Below, one piece after another: positions 43,872 through 51,698 of a DNA stretch of 64,000 nucleotides. A model generated the notes under the pieces. It was not told where the DNA came from, searched no databases, and was given only the letters and a program-made list of their open reading frames with translations. A program made the position numbers and the translations under genes. Where the stretch lies: assembly GCA_965221725.1 (NCBI GenBank), contig OZ244909.1, positions 2,418,001-2,482,000 of the forward strand. The letters run 5' to 3'. Source of the stretch: HK1 sp965221725 (GTDB lineage: Bacteria > Pseudomonadota > Gammaproteobacteria > HK1). Each line of letters begins with the position of its first letter. Position 1 is the stretch's first letter.

Positions 43872-44120
43872 TCAGCCCGCGTCGTTCCGGGATGGCGGCT
43901 CCTGGTGGCTGTGGGTCAGGAAGGCGTCGCGCAGCCCTTCGATCAGCCCTTCCGTTCGTGCCTGACGCTGCTCGACCGCCGAGAGCCGGGTCTCGATGGC
44001 GCGGATGTCGCTGCGCAGTTCGGCTCGCAGGTTCGCGTTGCTGCCGATGACGACGGCCGCGAGGGCGATGCCGACGGCGGCAATCGATCCGATGATGCTC
44101 AGCAGCTCGAAGGTCTTCAT
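43872..44120 (-). CDS. Small membrane-anchored coiled-coil protein
   Basis: A protein of 82 residues: one membrane segment (LSIIGSIAAVGIALAAVVIG, about 7-26), then a charged helix likely to form a coiled coil (RAELRSDIRAIETRLSAVEQ) ending in ARTEGLIEGLRDAF and a polar tail. No family name is known to me with confidence. The shape recalls small proteins of phage or mobile-element context. A deleted copy is at 38738-38658, next to a recombinase end; upstream of this copy is a remnant of a recombinase end too. Confidence 0.75.
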   Translation of the reverse strand: MKTFELLSIIGSIAAVGIALAAVVIGSNANLRAELRSDIRAIETRLSAVEQRQARTEGLIEGLRDAFLTHSHQEPPSRNDAG

Positions 44121-44201
44121 GGTGTTCGGTCCTGCGTCCGTGTTCCCGGTCGGGACTTCACCATGTCTGTCGCGCCCCGGAAAGCGCCCTCGGTCGCTTG
44201 A

Positions 44202-44250
44202 AGTGTACGCCGATGGCGCGCAAATGCGTCGACTTTCGCCCCGTCCCGGG
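44202..44250 (-). pseudogene. Remnant of a tyrosine-recombinase 3' end
   Basis: Read on the minus strand, this segment encodes PGTGRKSTHLRAIGVHF, which parallels the last residues of the recombinase ending at 38821 (PDGSGRKSPPPRALGIQ, stop). The aligned 48 bases show about 35 identities without gaps, and the distance to the downstream small gene is 82 bases here against 85 there. No catalytic part of the recombinase remains. Confidence 0.55.
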
Positions 44251-44339
44251 TTCCGAAATGGCCGAATCCTTCCATGGGACCACCGTCCGGCGGGCATCGT
44301 GCTCGGTCCCGCCCCCGCGCCGGCTCACTGGCCGCCTGC

Positions 44340-46505
44340 TCACTGGCCGCGGTCGTCCGGGTCGTCCTCGTCCGCGAAGGTGACGAGCACCGTGCCTTCG
44401 ACCACCTGGTCGCCTTCCGATACCAGGACCTCGGCGATGCGCCCGCCGCGGGGCGCCTCGACGCCGAGCTCCATCTTCATTGCTTCGAGCACCACCAGGG
44501 TCGCGCCGCGTTCGACGGTGGCGCCACTGCGTACCGACACCTTCACCACCTTGCCCGGGAGTGGGGCGGTGATCCGAGCAGGACCGCCGGTGTTCTCGCC
44601 GTCTTCGGCCGCGTGGTCGGGCCGGGTGACGGTATATGTGCGTCCGTCGTGGAGTACATGGAGTCCGGCTCCAGTGGGCACGACCCCGACGGTGACGGTG
44701 CGATCCTCCAGATCCAGTGCGATGCGCCCGCCGTCGCCCCGACCCGGCCGCACGGCGAGCGAGGTGGAGCCGGCGTCGATGCGCATGGCGCCGCCAGCGT
44801 CGATACGGATGGCGCCGCCCTCCATGAATGTCACCCGCACCTCCACCGCTTCCCCGTCGATCCGGAAATCGGCGGGTTGGCTCGCGACCCCCCACGCACG
44901 CCAGCCGACCAGTGCGGACCACGGGTCGTTCCACGCGCCGCCGACCGCGGGAGCGGAGAGCGCGTCCGCCGCGGGCGGCGCCGGGGCCGCTGGTATGGGC
45001 GCGGGGACAGCGCCGCGGGTGGGAAGCGCGGACCGCGAATCGTCCCCCCCGCCGTCGGCCGCGGCTGGGGTGAGGGCGCCCGATACGTGCAGCGCGGCCA
45101 CCGCCAGGACCGGTTCGGGGACGGGGTCGCGGGCGATGAGGGTGTCGAGCCTGCGGTCGATGAGTCCGGTGTCCACCGCCCCGGCCCGGAAGTCCGGGTC
45201 TGCGATCAGCCGTGACAGGAACGGGAGGTTGGTCACCACCCCCGCAATCTCGAATGCGCGAAGGGCGCCGGCGAGGCGCTCCAGAGCGGAGTCGCGGTCG
45301 GCACCGTGGGCAACGACCTTGGCGATCATCGGGTCGTAGTGCGATGTCACGGCGTCGCCGCCGCGCACTCCGCCGTCGATGCGCAGGTGTGCCGATTCCC
45401 CGGGCGTCGCAAGGTGCGCGAGCACGCCGGTCGCGGGCAGGAAGCCGCGCTCCGGGTCCTCGGCGTAGACTCGCGCCTCCACCGCGTGGCCCATGATCGA
45501 GAGGTTGGCCGGTGCGAACACCGGAAGCGGTTCGCCGGCCGCCACCCGGAGCTGCCACTCCACCAGGTCGGTGCCGGTCACCATCTCGGTCACCGGGTGC
45601 TCGACCTGAAGCCGGGTGTTCATCTCCATGAACCAGAACCGGTCTTCGCGCAGGCCCTCGGATGCGTCCGCGATGAACTCCACGGTGCCGGCGCCGCAGT
45701 AGTCGATGGCCCGTGCCGCCGCGACCGCGGCCTCGCCCATGGCCGCCCGCATCGCCGGGGTCATGCCCGGCGCCGGAGCTTCCTCGACAACCTTCTGGTG
45801 GCGGCGTTGCAGCGAGCAGTCCCGCTCGAAGAGGTGCACCGCGTTGCCGTGCGCATCGGCGAACACCTGGACCTCGACGTGGCGCGGTCTCGTGACCCAG
45901 CGCTCGATCAGCACCCGGTCGTCGCCGAAGCTCGCGCGGGCCTCGCGCCGTGCGCCTTCGAGCGCATCGCCGAAACCGGCTTCGGTGTCGGCGCGCCGCA
46001 TCCCCTTGCCGCCGCCGCCCGCCACCGCCTTCACCAGCACCGGGAAGCCGATGCGTCGGGCGTGGGCGAGCAGGGTGGCATCGTCCTGCGTCCCGCCGTG
46101 GCAGCCGGGGACCACCGGCACTCCAGCCGCTTCCATCAGGCGCTTCGCAGCGTCCTTCAGGCCCATGGCGCGGACCGCGGCGGCCGGTGGGCCGACGAAG
46201 ACGATGCCGGCGGCGGTGCAGGCGTCGACGAATGCCGGGTTCTCCGACAGGAACCCGTATCCGGGGTGTAGCGCCTCCGCCCCCGATGCGACGGCGGCGG
46301 CGACGGTCCGCTCGATGTCCAGGTAGCTCTGCGCCGCCGGTGCGGGGCCGAGCCGGCGGGCCTCGCCCGCGGTGGCGACGTGCAGGGCGTCCCGGTCCGC
46401 GTCGGAGTACACCGCCACGGTGCGTATGCCGAGCCGGTGCGCGGTGCGCATCACCCGGCAGGCGATCTCGCCCCGGTTGGCGACGAGGAGCTTGCGAAAC
46501 ATCAC
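44340..46505 (-). CDS. 3-methylcrotonyl-CoA carboxylase alpha subunit (biotin carboxylase and biotin carrier)
   Basis: A protein of 721 residues. It has a biotin carboxylase N-terminal part (KLLVANRGEIACRVMRTAHR; ATP-grasp loop AVAGGGGKGMR), the catalytic EMNTRLQVEHPVTE stretch near residue 295, and a C-terminal biotinyl domain with EAMKMEL (Lys near 677). The pairing with the carboxyltransferase gene upstream (four-base ATGA overlap) and an isovaleryl-CoA-dehydrogenase-like gene indicates leucine degradation. Geranyl-CoA or another acyl-CoA carboxylase is a less likely alternative. A Gly/Ala/Pro-rich linker precedes the biotinyl domain. Confidence 0.9.
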   Translation of the reverse strand: MMFRKLLVANRGEIACRVMRTAHRLGIRTVAVYSDADRDALHVATAGEARRLGPAPAAQSYLDIERTVAAAVASGAEALHPGYGFLSENPAFVDACTAAGIVFVGPPAAAVRAMGLKDAAKRLMEAAGVPVVPGCHGGTQDDATLLAHARRIGFPVLVKAVAGGGGKGMRRADTEAGFGDALEGARREARASFGDDRVLIERWVTRPRHVEVQVFADAHGNAVHLFERDCSLQRRHQKVVEEAPAPGMTPAMRAAMGEAAVAAARAIDYCGAGTVEFIADASEGLREDRFWFMEMNTRLQVEHPVTEMVTGTDLVEWQLRVAAGEPLPVFAPANLSIMGHAVEARVYAEDPERGFLPATGVLAHLATPGESAHLRIDGGVRGGDAVTSHYDPMIAKVVAHGADRDSALERLAGALRAFEIAGVVTNLPFLSRLIADPDFRAGAVDTGLIDRRLDTLIARDPVPEPVLAVAALHVSGALTPAAADGGGDDSRSALPTRGAVPAPIPAAPAPPAADALSAPAVGGAWNDPWSALVGWRAWGVASQPADFRIDGEAVEVRVTFMEGGAIRIDAGGAMRIDAGSTSLAVRPGRGDGGRIALDLEDRTVTVGVVPTGAGLHVLHDGRTYTVTRPDHAAEDGENTGGPARITAPLPGKVVKVSVRSGATVERGATLVVLEAMKMELGVEAPRGGRIAEVLVSEGDQVVEGTVLVTFADEDDPDDRGQ

Positions 46506-48109
46506 ATCCGGAACACGCCGAAGCGTGTTTCCTCGATCGGTGCGTTGAGGGTGGCGGAGAGCGAGAGGGCGAGCACCTCGCGGGTGCGGGCCGGGTGGAC
46601 GATGCCGTCATCCCACAGCCGGGCGCTCGCGTAGAGGGGGTGCCCCTCGCGCTCGAACCGCTCGACGATGGGGCGCCTGAACGCCGCCTCCTCGTCGCCC
46701 GACCACGACCCGCCCCGGCGTTCGATTCCGTCGCGCTTCACGGTGGCGAGCACCCCGGCCGCCTGCTCGCCGCCCATCACCGAGATGCGTGCGTTCGGCC
46801 ACGTCCACAGGAAGCGCGGGGAGTAGGCGCGCCCGCACATGCCGTAGTTGCCGGCCCCGAACGAGCCTCCGACGATCATCGTGAGCTTCGGCACGCGGGC
46901 CGTCGCCACCGCGGTGACGAGCTTCGCGCCGTCCTTTGCGATGCCGCCCGCCTCGTACCTGCGTCCCACCATGAAGCCGGTGATGTTCTGCAGGAACACG
47001 AGCGGAACCCCGCGCTGGGCGCAGAGTTCGATGAAGTGGGCGCCCTTCAGGGCGGATTCGGAGAAGAGAATTCCATTGTTCGCGACGACCCCGACCGGTA
47101 TGCCGGCGACGTGGGCGAAGCCGCAGACGAGGGTCGCACCGTAGAGCTTCTTGAACTCGTCGAGCCGCGAATCATCGACGATGCGGGCGATGATCTCGCG
47201 CACCTCGCAGGGCTGGCGCACGTCGGCCGGGATGATTCCGAGGATCTCCTCCGGGTCGTGGCGCGGGGGCGCGGCCGGCCGGGTGCGTACCCCGGGCTGT
47301 TTCCCGCGGTTGATGTTGCCGATGGCGCGGCGGGCGAGGTCGAGGGCATGGGCGTCGTCCCGCGCGCAGTGGTCGGTGACCCCGGACTCGCGCGAGTGCA
47401 GGTCCGCACCGCCGAGGTCCTCGGCCGAGACCACCTCCCCGGTCGCCGCCTTCACCAGCGGCGGCCCGCCGAGGAAGATCGTGCCCTGACCGCGCACGAT
47501 GATGCTTTCGTCACTCATGGCCGGGACGTAGGCGCCGCCCGCGGTGCACGAGCCCATCACCACCGCGACCTGAGGGATGCCCGCCGCGGACATGTTCGCC
47601 TGGTTGTAGAAGATCCGCCCGAAGTGTTCGCGGTCGGGGAAAACCTCGTCCTGGTTCGCAAGGTTCGCCCCGCCGGAGTCGACGAGGTACACGCAGGGCA
47701 GCCGGTTCTCGGCCGCGATCTCCTGCGCGCGAAGCTGCTTCTTCACCGTGAGCGGGTAATAGGTGCCGCCCTTCACGGTGGCGTCGTTGCACACCACCAT
47801 GCACTCGGTGCCCGCGATGCGGCCGATGCCGGTGACGAGCCCGGCGGACGGCACCTCGCCGCCGTACATGCCGTGGGCGGCGAAAAGGCCGATCTCCAGG
47901 AACGGGGAGCCGGGGTCGAGGAGACGGGCGACCCGCTCCCGGGGGAGGAGCTTGCCGCGGTCGAGGTGCCGGGCGCGGGCGGGCTCGGGGCCGCTCTGCA
48001 TGATGTCCGCCGCGATCGCGGCGGTCTCCTCGGCCAGTCGCCGCATCCGGTCGCGGTTGGACCGGAACGCGTCGGAGCGCACGCAGAGCGAAGAGTCGAG
48101 GACGCTCAT
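46502..48109 (-). CDS. 3-methylcrotonyl-CoA carboxylase beta subunit (carboxyltransferase)
   Basis: Carboxyltransferase of 535 residues. Key stretches are GGTYYPLTVKKQLRAQEIA, YLVDSGGANLANQDEVFPD and the oxyanion-site GSCTAGGAYVPAMSDE, and in the C-terminal half NGILFSESALKGAHF and GGSFGAGNYGMCGRAY, all typical of MccB. It forms the carboxylase with the adjacent alpha subunit. Its start is 42 bases after the PIN-like gene. A methylglutaconyl-CoA hydratase gene, usual between these genes, is not present in the window. Confidence 0.92.
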   Translation of the reverse strand: MSVLDSSLCVRSDAFRSNRDRMRRLAEETAAIAADIMQSGPEPARARHLDRGKLLPRERVARLLDPGSPFLEIGLFAAHGMYGGEVPSAGLVTGIGRIAGTECMVVCNDATVKGGTYYPLTVKKQLRAQEIAAENRLPCVYLVDSGGANLANQDEVFPDREHFGRIFYNQANMSAAGIPQVAVVMGSCTAGGAYVPAMSDESIIVRGQGTIFLGGPPLVKAATGEVVSAEDLGGADLHSRESGVTDHCARDDAHALDLARRAIGNINRGKQPGVRTRPAAPPRHDPEEILGIIPADVRQPCEVREIIARIVDDSRLDEFKKLYGATLVCGFAHVAGIPVGVVANNGILFSESALKGAHFIELCAQRGVPLVFLQNITGFMVGRRYEAGGIAKDGAKLVTAVATARVPKLTMIVGGSFGAGNYGMCGRAYSPRFLWTWPNARISVMGGEQAAGVLATVKRDGIERRGGSWSGDEEAAFRRPIVERFEREGHPLYASARLWDDGIVHPARTREVLALSLSATLNAPIEETRFGVFRM

Positions 48110-48151
48110 CGACCGGCCGCGGCGCGCCTGCGCATCCGTGTCCTCATCGTT

Positions 48152-48754
48152 CTACATGTTCCGGTAGGTCACGTTTTCCTGATTGATGACGATGTACTTC
48201 CCGTTCTGAAGATCCTGCACGAGGCTGTCGATGCGCTCCGGTTCGAGCTTGTTGCCGAACAGCGAATGAATGGAGTTCTTGAGGGTCTTGACCTTGCGGG
48301 GCCGGGAATTGCCGCGCGCCGACAGGTTCTCGACGATGGCGGTGAGCTGCTCGTCCGCCGGTTTGGTGTTGTCCGACGACAGCCACGGAATGTCGAACAG
48401 ATCCTTTTGCCGCGCCACGGTGATGCGCTTTGCCTTCAGGTGTCTTATCAACTGGTCGTAGCCGGTGTCCTTGGAGATGACGTGAAAGATTGCCTTCGGC
48501 GCCCGCTCGGTGAGCGCCCCGAGGTAGTAGGCGATGTGGAAGTCGAGCGCGTTGCGCCCGCTGCCGGTGATCTGGATGTACTCCGCCTTGTCCCCGAAGC
48601 TCTGCATCGACGACACGAGCTCGATCGGAATCTTCGACTGGTTGGCGCCGACGAACACCATGATGCGAAATGCCTGGTTCGGGGCGCCCTGCAGCACCGC
48701 CAGGCTCTTGGTTTGCACGTTCTCGTAGTCGATCAGGATGTAGTGGGTCTTCAT
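48152..48754 (-). CDS. PIN-like domain protein
   Basis: A protein of 200 residues. MKTHYILIDYENVQ is the start of a PIN-like/NYN-type nuclease domain, with acidic residues Asp9-Glu11-region, a second set in SGRNALDFHIAYYLG and a third in ISKDTGYDQLIRHLK. Such proteins cut RNA, but the activity here is inferred. The C-terminal third (about 130-200) is basic and may bind nucleic acid. It lies between an isovaleryl-CoA-dehydrogenase-like gene (beyond the IS) and mccB, an odd place for a nuclease. Confidence 0.75.
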   Translation of the reverse strand: MKTHYILIDYENVQTKSLAVLQGAPNQAFRIMVFVGANQSKIPIELVSSMQSFGDKAEYIQITGSGRNALDFHIAYYLGALTERAPKAIFHVISKDTGYDQLIRHLKAKRITVARQKDLFDIPWLSSDNTKPADEQLTAIVENLSARGNSRPRKVKTLKNSIHSLFGNKLEPERIDSLVQDLQNGKYIVINQENVTYRNM

Positions 48755-48892
48755 CGTCCTCGCTGTCCTTGGCATGCGTTCAGCAATTTTCGCCGGCGCT
48801 CCGGGAGGCCGTCCCCCGATGTGATCCTGATGCGATCTCGATGTGACCCCGATGCGCTCTCGGGGGGATTTCGAGTTCCACCGCGTTCACTC

Positions 48893-48902
48893 CGGGCAGC
48901 AT
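48893..48902. repeat. Target-site duplication, left of IS copy 2
   Basis: CGGGCAGCAT, repeated without change at 50134-50143. Confidence 0.9.
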
Positions 48903-50133
48903 CAGGGTGACCGCATATAAAGTCATTGTCCCATCAACAACTTATCTCGGAAGGCATCGTTCAGAGCGGCCCGGACTCTCTTGCGCCTATAGCTCATTTT
49001 CGTCTTCTCGCGCTTGAGTAGGTTCATCGCCATGTGACGAATCACCCCGATGTTGTGAGGCGCATTGCCTCGACGAATCCGGCTTGCGTCTTCGCGAAAC
49101 GTCACGTCCAACCGCCAGTGCAACCCGTTCTCGATACTCCAATGTGAACGCACCGCCCGTTGAAACACCTTCACGTCATCAAGCGAGGTGATGTAGTAGC
49201 GCCGCTCAACACTGACACGCCCTCCACAATGACGTTCCGACTCCACCATTCCCATCGCTTTCAGTCCCTTCCACTTCCCGACACCCGACAACGCACCAAG
49301 GTCCGTGGACAAGAAATAGCTCCGGTGCTCAATCCGCCCGTGACCTTCGTCGCAAGTCGCCTCGTGCCCCATCTCCGAACCGCCAAAGTCGCACCGCTCC
49401 GCCGCCTCGAAATACGCCCGAACCTCGCGCTCCAATTCCGGCTGATTGCGCTTCAGCGCCAACACGTAATCCCCACCGCCTTTCTTGACCTGCTTCGCGA
49501 TCGCGCGTTGGCACCCCATCGCATCCAGCGTCACGATACACCCCTTCAATTGAAGCTTCTCCAGCAACTCCGGCACCGCCACGATCTCGTTCGACTTCTC
49601 GTCGGTTTTCACCTGCCCAAGCACCACCCCATTGCGACACGCCCAGGCACTGACCATATGCAGCGCCTTCACCCCTCGCTTGCGATCATGGGTGCGTCGA
49701 TGCGTCTTGCCATCGAGCGCAATGATCTCACCGTCGCTGAGCTTGACCACGTCCTCCATCCAACTGAGAAAGCACGCCTGAAACCCACTGACCGACAACG
49801 CCGAGATGATGCGGGCAATCGTGTCATCGACCGGGACCCCATTGGCCAGCGGGACATAACGACGTAACCAGTCCAGCTTTGCGCGACCGAACTCCTCGAT
49901 GTCGCACCAACCTTCGGCCCCACTGAGCACCGCGCACACGCACAGCACGATGACATCAATCAACTCATGCTTCTTGTTCCGGTCGACGCGCGGGTCTTCC
50001 AACTTCGAGAAATGTTCGATCAGACCCTCGGGGGCACTGTTGTCCATTGCTGATCACGTTCCTCTCCTTGGCCAGAGTGGCATTAGATCACAGAATGCAC
50101 TGATTTACATGGGATTTTAGTGATCTTGCCCTG
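48903..50133 (-). mobile_element. ISAs1-family insertion sequence, copy 2
   Basis: A 1231-base element in the opposite orientation to the copy at 40656-41886, with the same ends (CAGGGTGACCGCATATAAAG at its left edge here), the same length and an identical transposase. It is flanked by its own perfect 10-base duplication. It interrupts the intergenic stretch between the isovaleryl-CoA-dehydrogenase-like gene and the PIN-like gene, so it may change expression of the genes behind it. Confidence 0.95.
48923..50047 (-). CDS. ISAs1-family DDE transposase (copy 2)
   Basis: A transposase of 374 residues identical in sequence to copy 1, with the same Asp112, Asp175 and Glu306 triad. Complete, no frameshift. 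Confidence 0.95.
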   Translation of the reverse strand: MDNSAPEGLIEHFSKLEDPRVDRNKKHELIDVIVLCVCAVLSGAEGWCDIEEFGRAKLDWLRRYVPLANGVPVDDTIARIISALSVSGFQACFLSWMEDVVKLSDGEIIALDGKTHRRTHDRKRGVKALHMVSAWACRNGVVLGQVKTDEKSNEIVAVPELLEKLQLKGCIVTLDAMGCQRAIAKQVKKGGGDYVLALKRNQPELEREVRAYFEAAERCDFGGSEMGHEATCDEGHGRIEHRSYFLSTDLGALSGVGKWKGLKAMGMVESERHCGGRVSVERRYYITSLDDVKVFQRAVRSHWSIENGLHWRLDVTFREDASRIRRGNAPHNIGVIRHMAMNLLKREKTKMSYRRKRVRAALNDAFRDKLLMGQ

Positions 50134-50143
50134 CGGGCAGCAT
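50134..50143. repeat. Target-site duplication, right of IS copy 2
   Basis: CGGGCAGCAT, the exact partner of 48893-48902. Confidence 0.9.
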
Positions 50144-50204
50144 CGGGAGCCCGTCCCGATCCAACGGGAATTGCCGCCATGCGTTGTCATCCGCCGCGGT
50201 CCGT

Positions 50205-51380
50205 TCAGGCGGTCTCCGCGAACAGTTCGCGCCCGATCAGCATCCGGCGAATCTCCGAGGTGCCAGCGCCGATCTCGTAGAGCTTCGCGTCGCGCAGCAG
50301 CCGGCCGGTGGGGAAGTCGTTGATGTAACCGTTGCCACCGAGGAGCTGGATGGCGTCGAGGGCGACCGCGGTCGCCTTCTCCGCCGCGTAGAGGATACAG
50401 CCGGCGGCGTCCTTGCGGGTGGTCTCGCCGCGGTCGCAGGCGGCGGCCACCGCGTAGACGTAGCCGCGGCACGCGTTCATCGTGGTGTACATGTCGGCGA
50501 TCTTGCCCTGCACGAGCTGGAACTCACCGATCGGCTGGTCGAACTGCCGGCGCTCGTGTACGTAGGGCACCACCACGTCCAGGCATGCGGCCATGATCCC
50601 GAGCGGACCGCCCGCGAGCACCACCCGCTCGTAGTCGAGGCCCGACATCAGCACCCGCACCCCCCGGCCTTCCTCGCCGAGCACGTTCTCGTAGGGAACC
50701 TCGCAGTCGTCGAACACGAGTTCACAGGTGCCGGAGCCACGCATGCCGAGCTTGTCGAGCTTCTGCGCGCTCCCGAACCCCGCGAACGCCCGCTCCACGA
50801 TGAACGCGGTGATGCCGCGGGGGCCGGCGTCCGGCGCCGTCTTGGCGTAGATCACCAGCACGTCCGCATCCGGGCCGTTGGTGATCCACATCTTGGTGCC
50901 GTTCAGCACGTAGCGGTCGTTGCGCTTCTCCGCGTGGAGCTTCATCGAGACCACGTCGGAGCCGGCGCCCGATTCGCTCATGGCGAGTGCGCCCACGTGC
51001 GCGCCGCAGAGGAGCCCGGGGAGATAGCGCTCGCGCTGCGCGTCGGTGCCGTTGCGGCGGATCTGGTTCACACAGAGATTCGAATGGGCGCCGTAGGAGA
51101 GCCCGACGGAGGCCGATGCCCGGCTCACCTCCTCCATCGCGACGACGTGGGCGAGGTAGCCCATGCCGGCCCCCCCGAGTTCCTGCTCGACGGTGATTCC
51201 GTGCAGCCCGAGCGCGCCGAGCCCCGCCCACAGATCCCGCGGGAATTCGTTCGTCGCGTCGATCTCGCCCGCGCGCGGCGCGATCCTCGCCTGCGCGAAC
51301 CGGTGAACGGTGTCCCGCAGCGCCTCGATTTCTTCACCGAGGGCGAAGCTCATCCCGGAGTTGAACATCGCGGTGGCCAT
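50205..51380 (-). CDS. Isovaleryl-CoA dehydrogenase-like acyl-CoA dehydrogenase
   Basis: FAD enzyme of 391 residues. The FAD stretches MSESGAGSDVVSMKL (about 134-148) and MWITNGPDADVLVIYAK are present. The catalytic base is likely Glu251 in LDYERVVLAGGPLG, the position used by isovaleryl-CoA dehydrogenase rather than the C-terminal site of most relatives; GLSYGAHSNLC also fits IVD. It would feed 3-methylcrotonyl-CoA to the carboxylase encoded downstream (mccB-mccA). An IS separates it from those genes. The ATG at 51380 gives the family N-terminus. Confidence 0.9.
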   Translation of the reverse strand: MATAMFNSGMSFALGEEIEALRDTVHRFAQARIAPRAGEIDATNEFPRDLWAGLGALGLHGITVEQELGGAGMGYLAHVVAMEEVSRASASVGLSYGAHSNLCVNQIRRNGTDAQRERYLPGLLCGAHVGALAMSESGAGSDVVSMKLHAEKRNDRYVLNGTKMWITNGPDADVLVIYAKTAPDAGPRGITAFIVERAFAGFGSAQKLDKLGMRGSGTCELVFDDCEVPYENVLGEEGRGVRVLMSGLDYERVVLAGGPLGIMAACLDVVVPYVHERRQFDQPIGEFQLVQGKIADMYTTMNACRGYVYAVAAACDRGETTRKDAAGCILYAAEKATAVALDAIQLLGGNGYINDFPTGRLLRDAKLYEIGAGTSEIRRMLIGRELFAETA

Positions 51381-51508
51381 GATTCGGGTGGAGTGCCGGC
51401 ATGATCGCGCATCCGGCCCGCGACCGACACCCCAGGCGTCGGCGGTCACACACTGCGTGTCACACACTGCGTTGACGCGCATCCGGCATCCTGCCAAGCT
51501 GATGCCTC

Positions 51509-51553
51509 ATGGACGTACGGCGATTCGCGAACCGCTGGTGGTGGCCCGACTGA
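51509..51553 (+). CDS. trpL: trp leader peptide with three consecutive Trp codons
   Basis: A 14-codon frame, Met-Asp-Val-Arg-Arg-Phe-Ala-Asn-Arg-Trp-Trp-Trp-Pro-Asp-stop. Three Trp codons in a row (51536-51544) are very unlikely by chance and are the hallmark of an attenuation leader peptide. A stalled ribosome here would free the downstream antiterminator. It sits ahead of a terminator and the trpEG gene. The protein product is expected to be degraded; its translation is the signal. Confidence 0.93.
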   Translation: MDVRRFANRWWWPD

Positions 51554-51554
51554 C

Positions 51555-51630
51555 CGGGCGGGCGGCCCCGCATTCGCGCACGCATTCGAGCATCAAGGGC
51601 CGCCACCGGGAGGTGGACGGCCCTTTTCTT
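51555..51630 (+). promoter_or_regulatory. trp transcription attenuator (antiterminator and terminator region)
   Basis: After the leader peptide, GGCGGCCC (51561-51568) can pair with GGGCCGCC (51597-51604), forming an antiterminator. In the alternative state, 51597-51604 is part of the terminator hairpin (51597-51623). A possible pause hairpin is GCCCG (51544-51548) with CGGGC (51555-51559). Low Trp stalls the ribosome on the Trp codons and favours antitermination; high Trp lets the terminator form. The layout is that of the Trp-attenuation system of trpE(G) genes. Confidence 0.88.
51597..51630 (+). terminator. Intrinsic terminator of the trp leader
   Basis: GGGCCGCCACC and GGTGGACGGCCC form an 11-base-pair stem with a one-base bulge and a GGGA loop, followed by TTTTCTT. 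A strong, textbook intrinsic terminator, located 69 bases before trpEG. Confidence 0.93.
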
Positions 51631-51698
51631 CGTCTGAACCTCCTCCCCCGGTTTCCGGCCTCGAAGCATCCACGGATCCATCATCGGAGGACGATCTG

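Noticed and set aside
44158..44339. A 3' extension of the acyl-CoA carboxylase frame
   Set aside because: The carboxylase gene has its own stop at 44340 after a normal biotinyl domain. The homologous-looking tail in another frame is a recombinase remnant.
40656..50133. A composite transposon made by the two IS copies
   Set aside because: Each IS copy has its own perfect 10-base duplication, so each inserted separately; a composite would show one duplication outside both.
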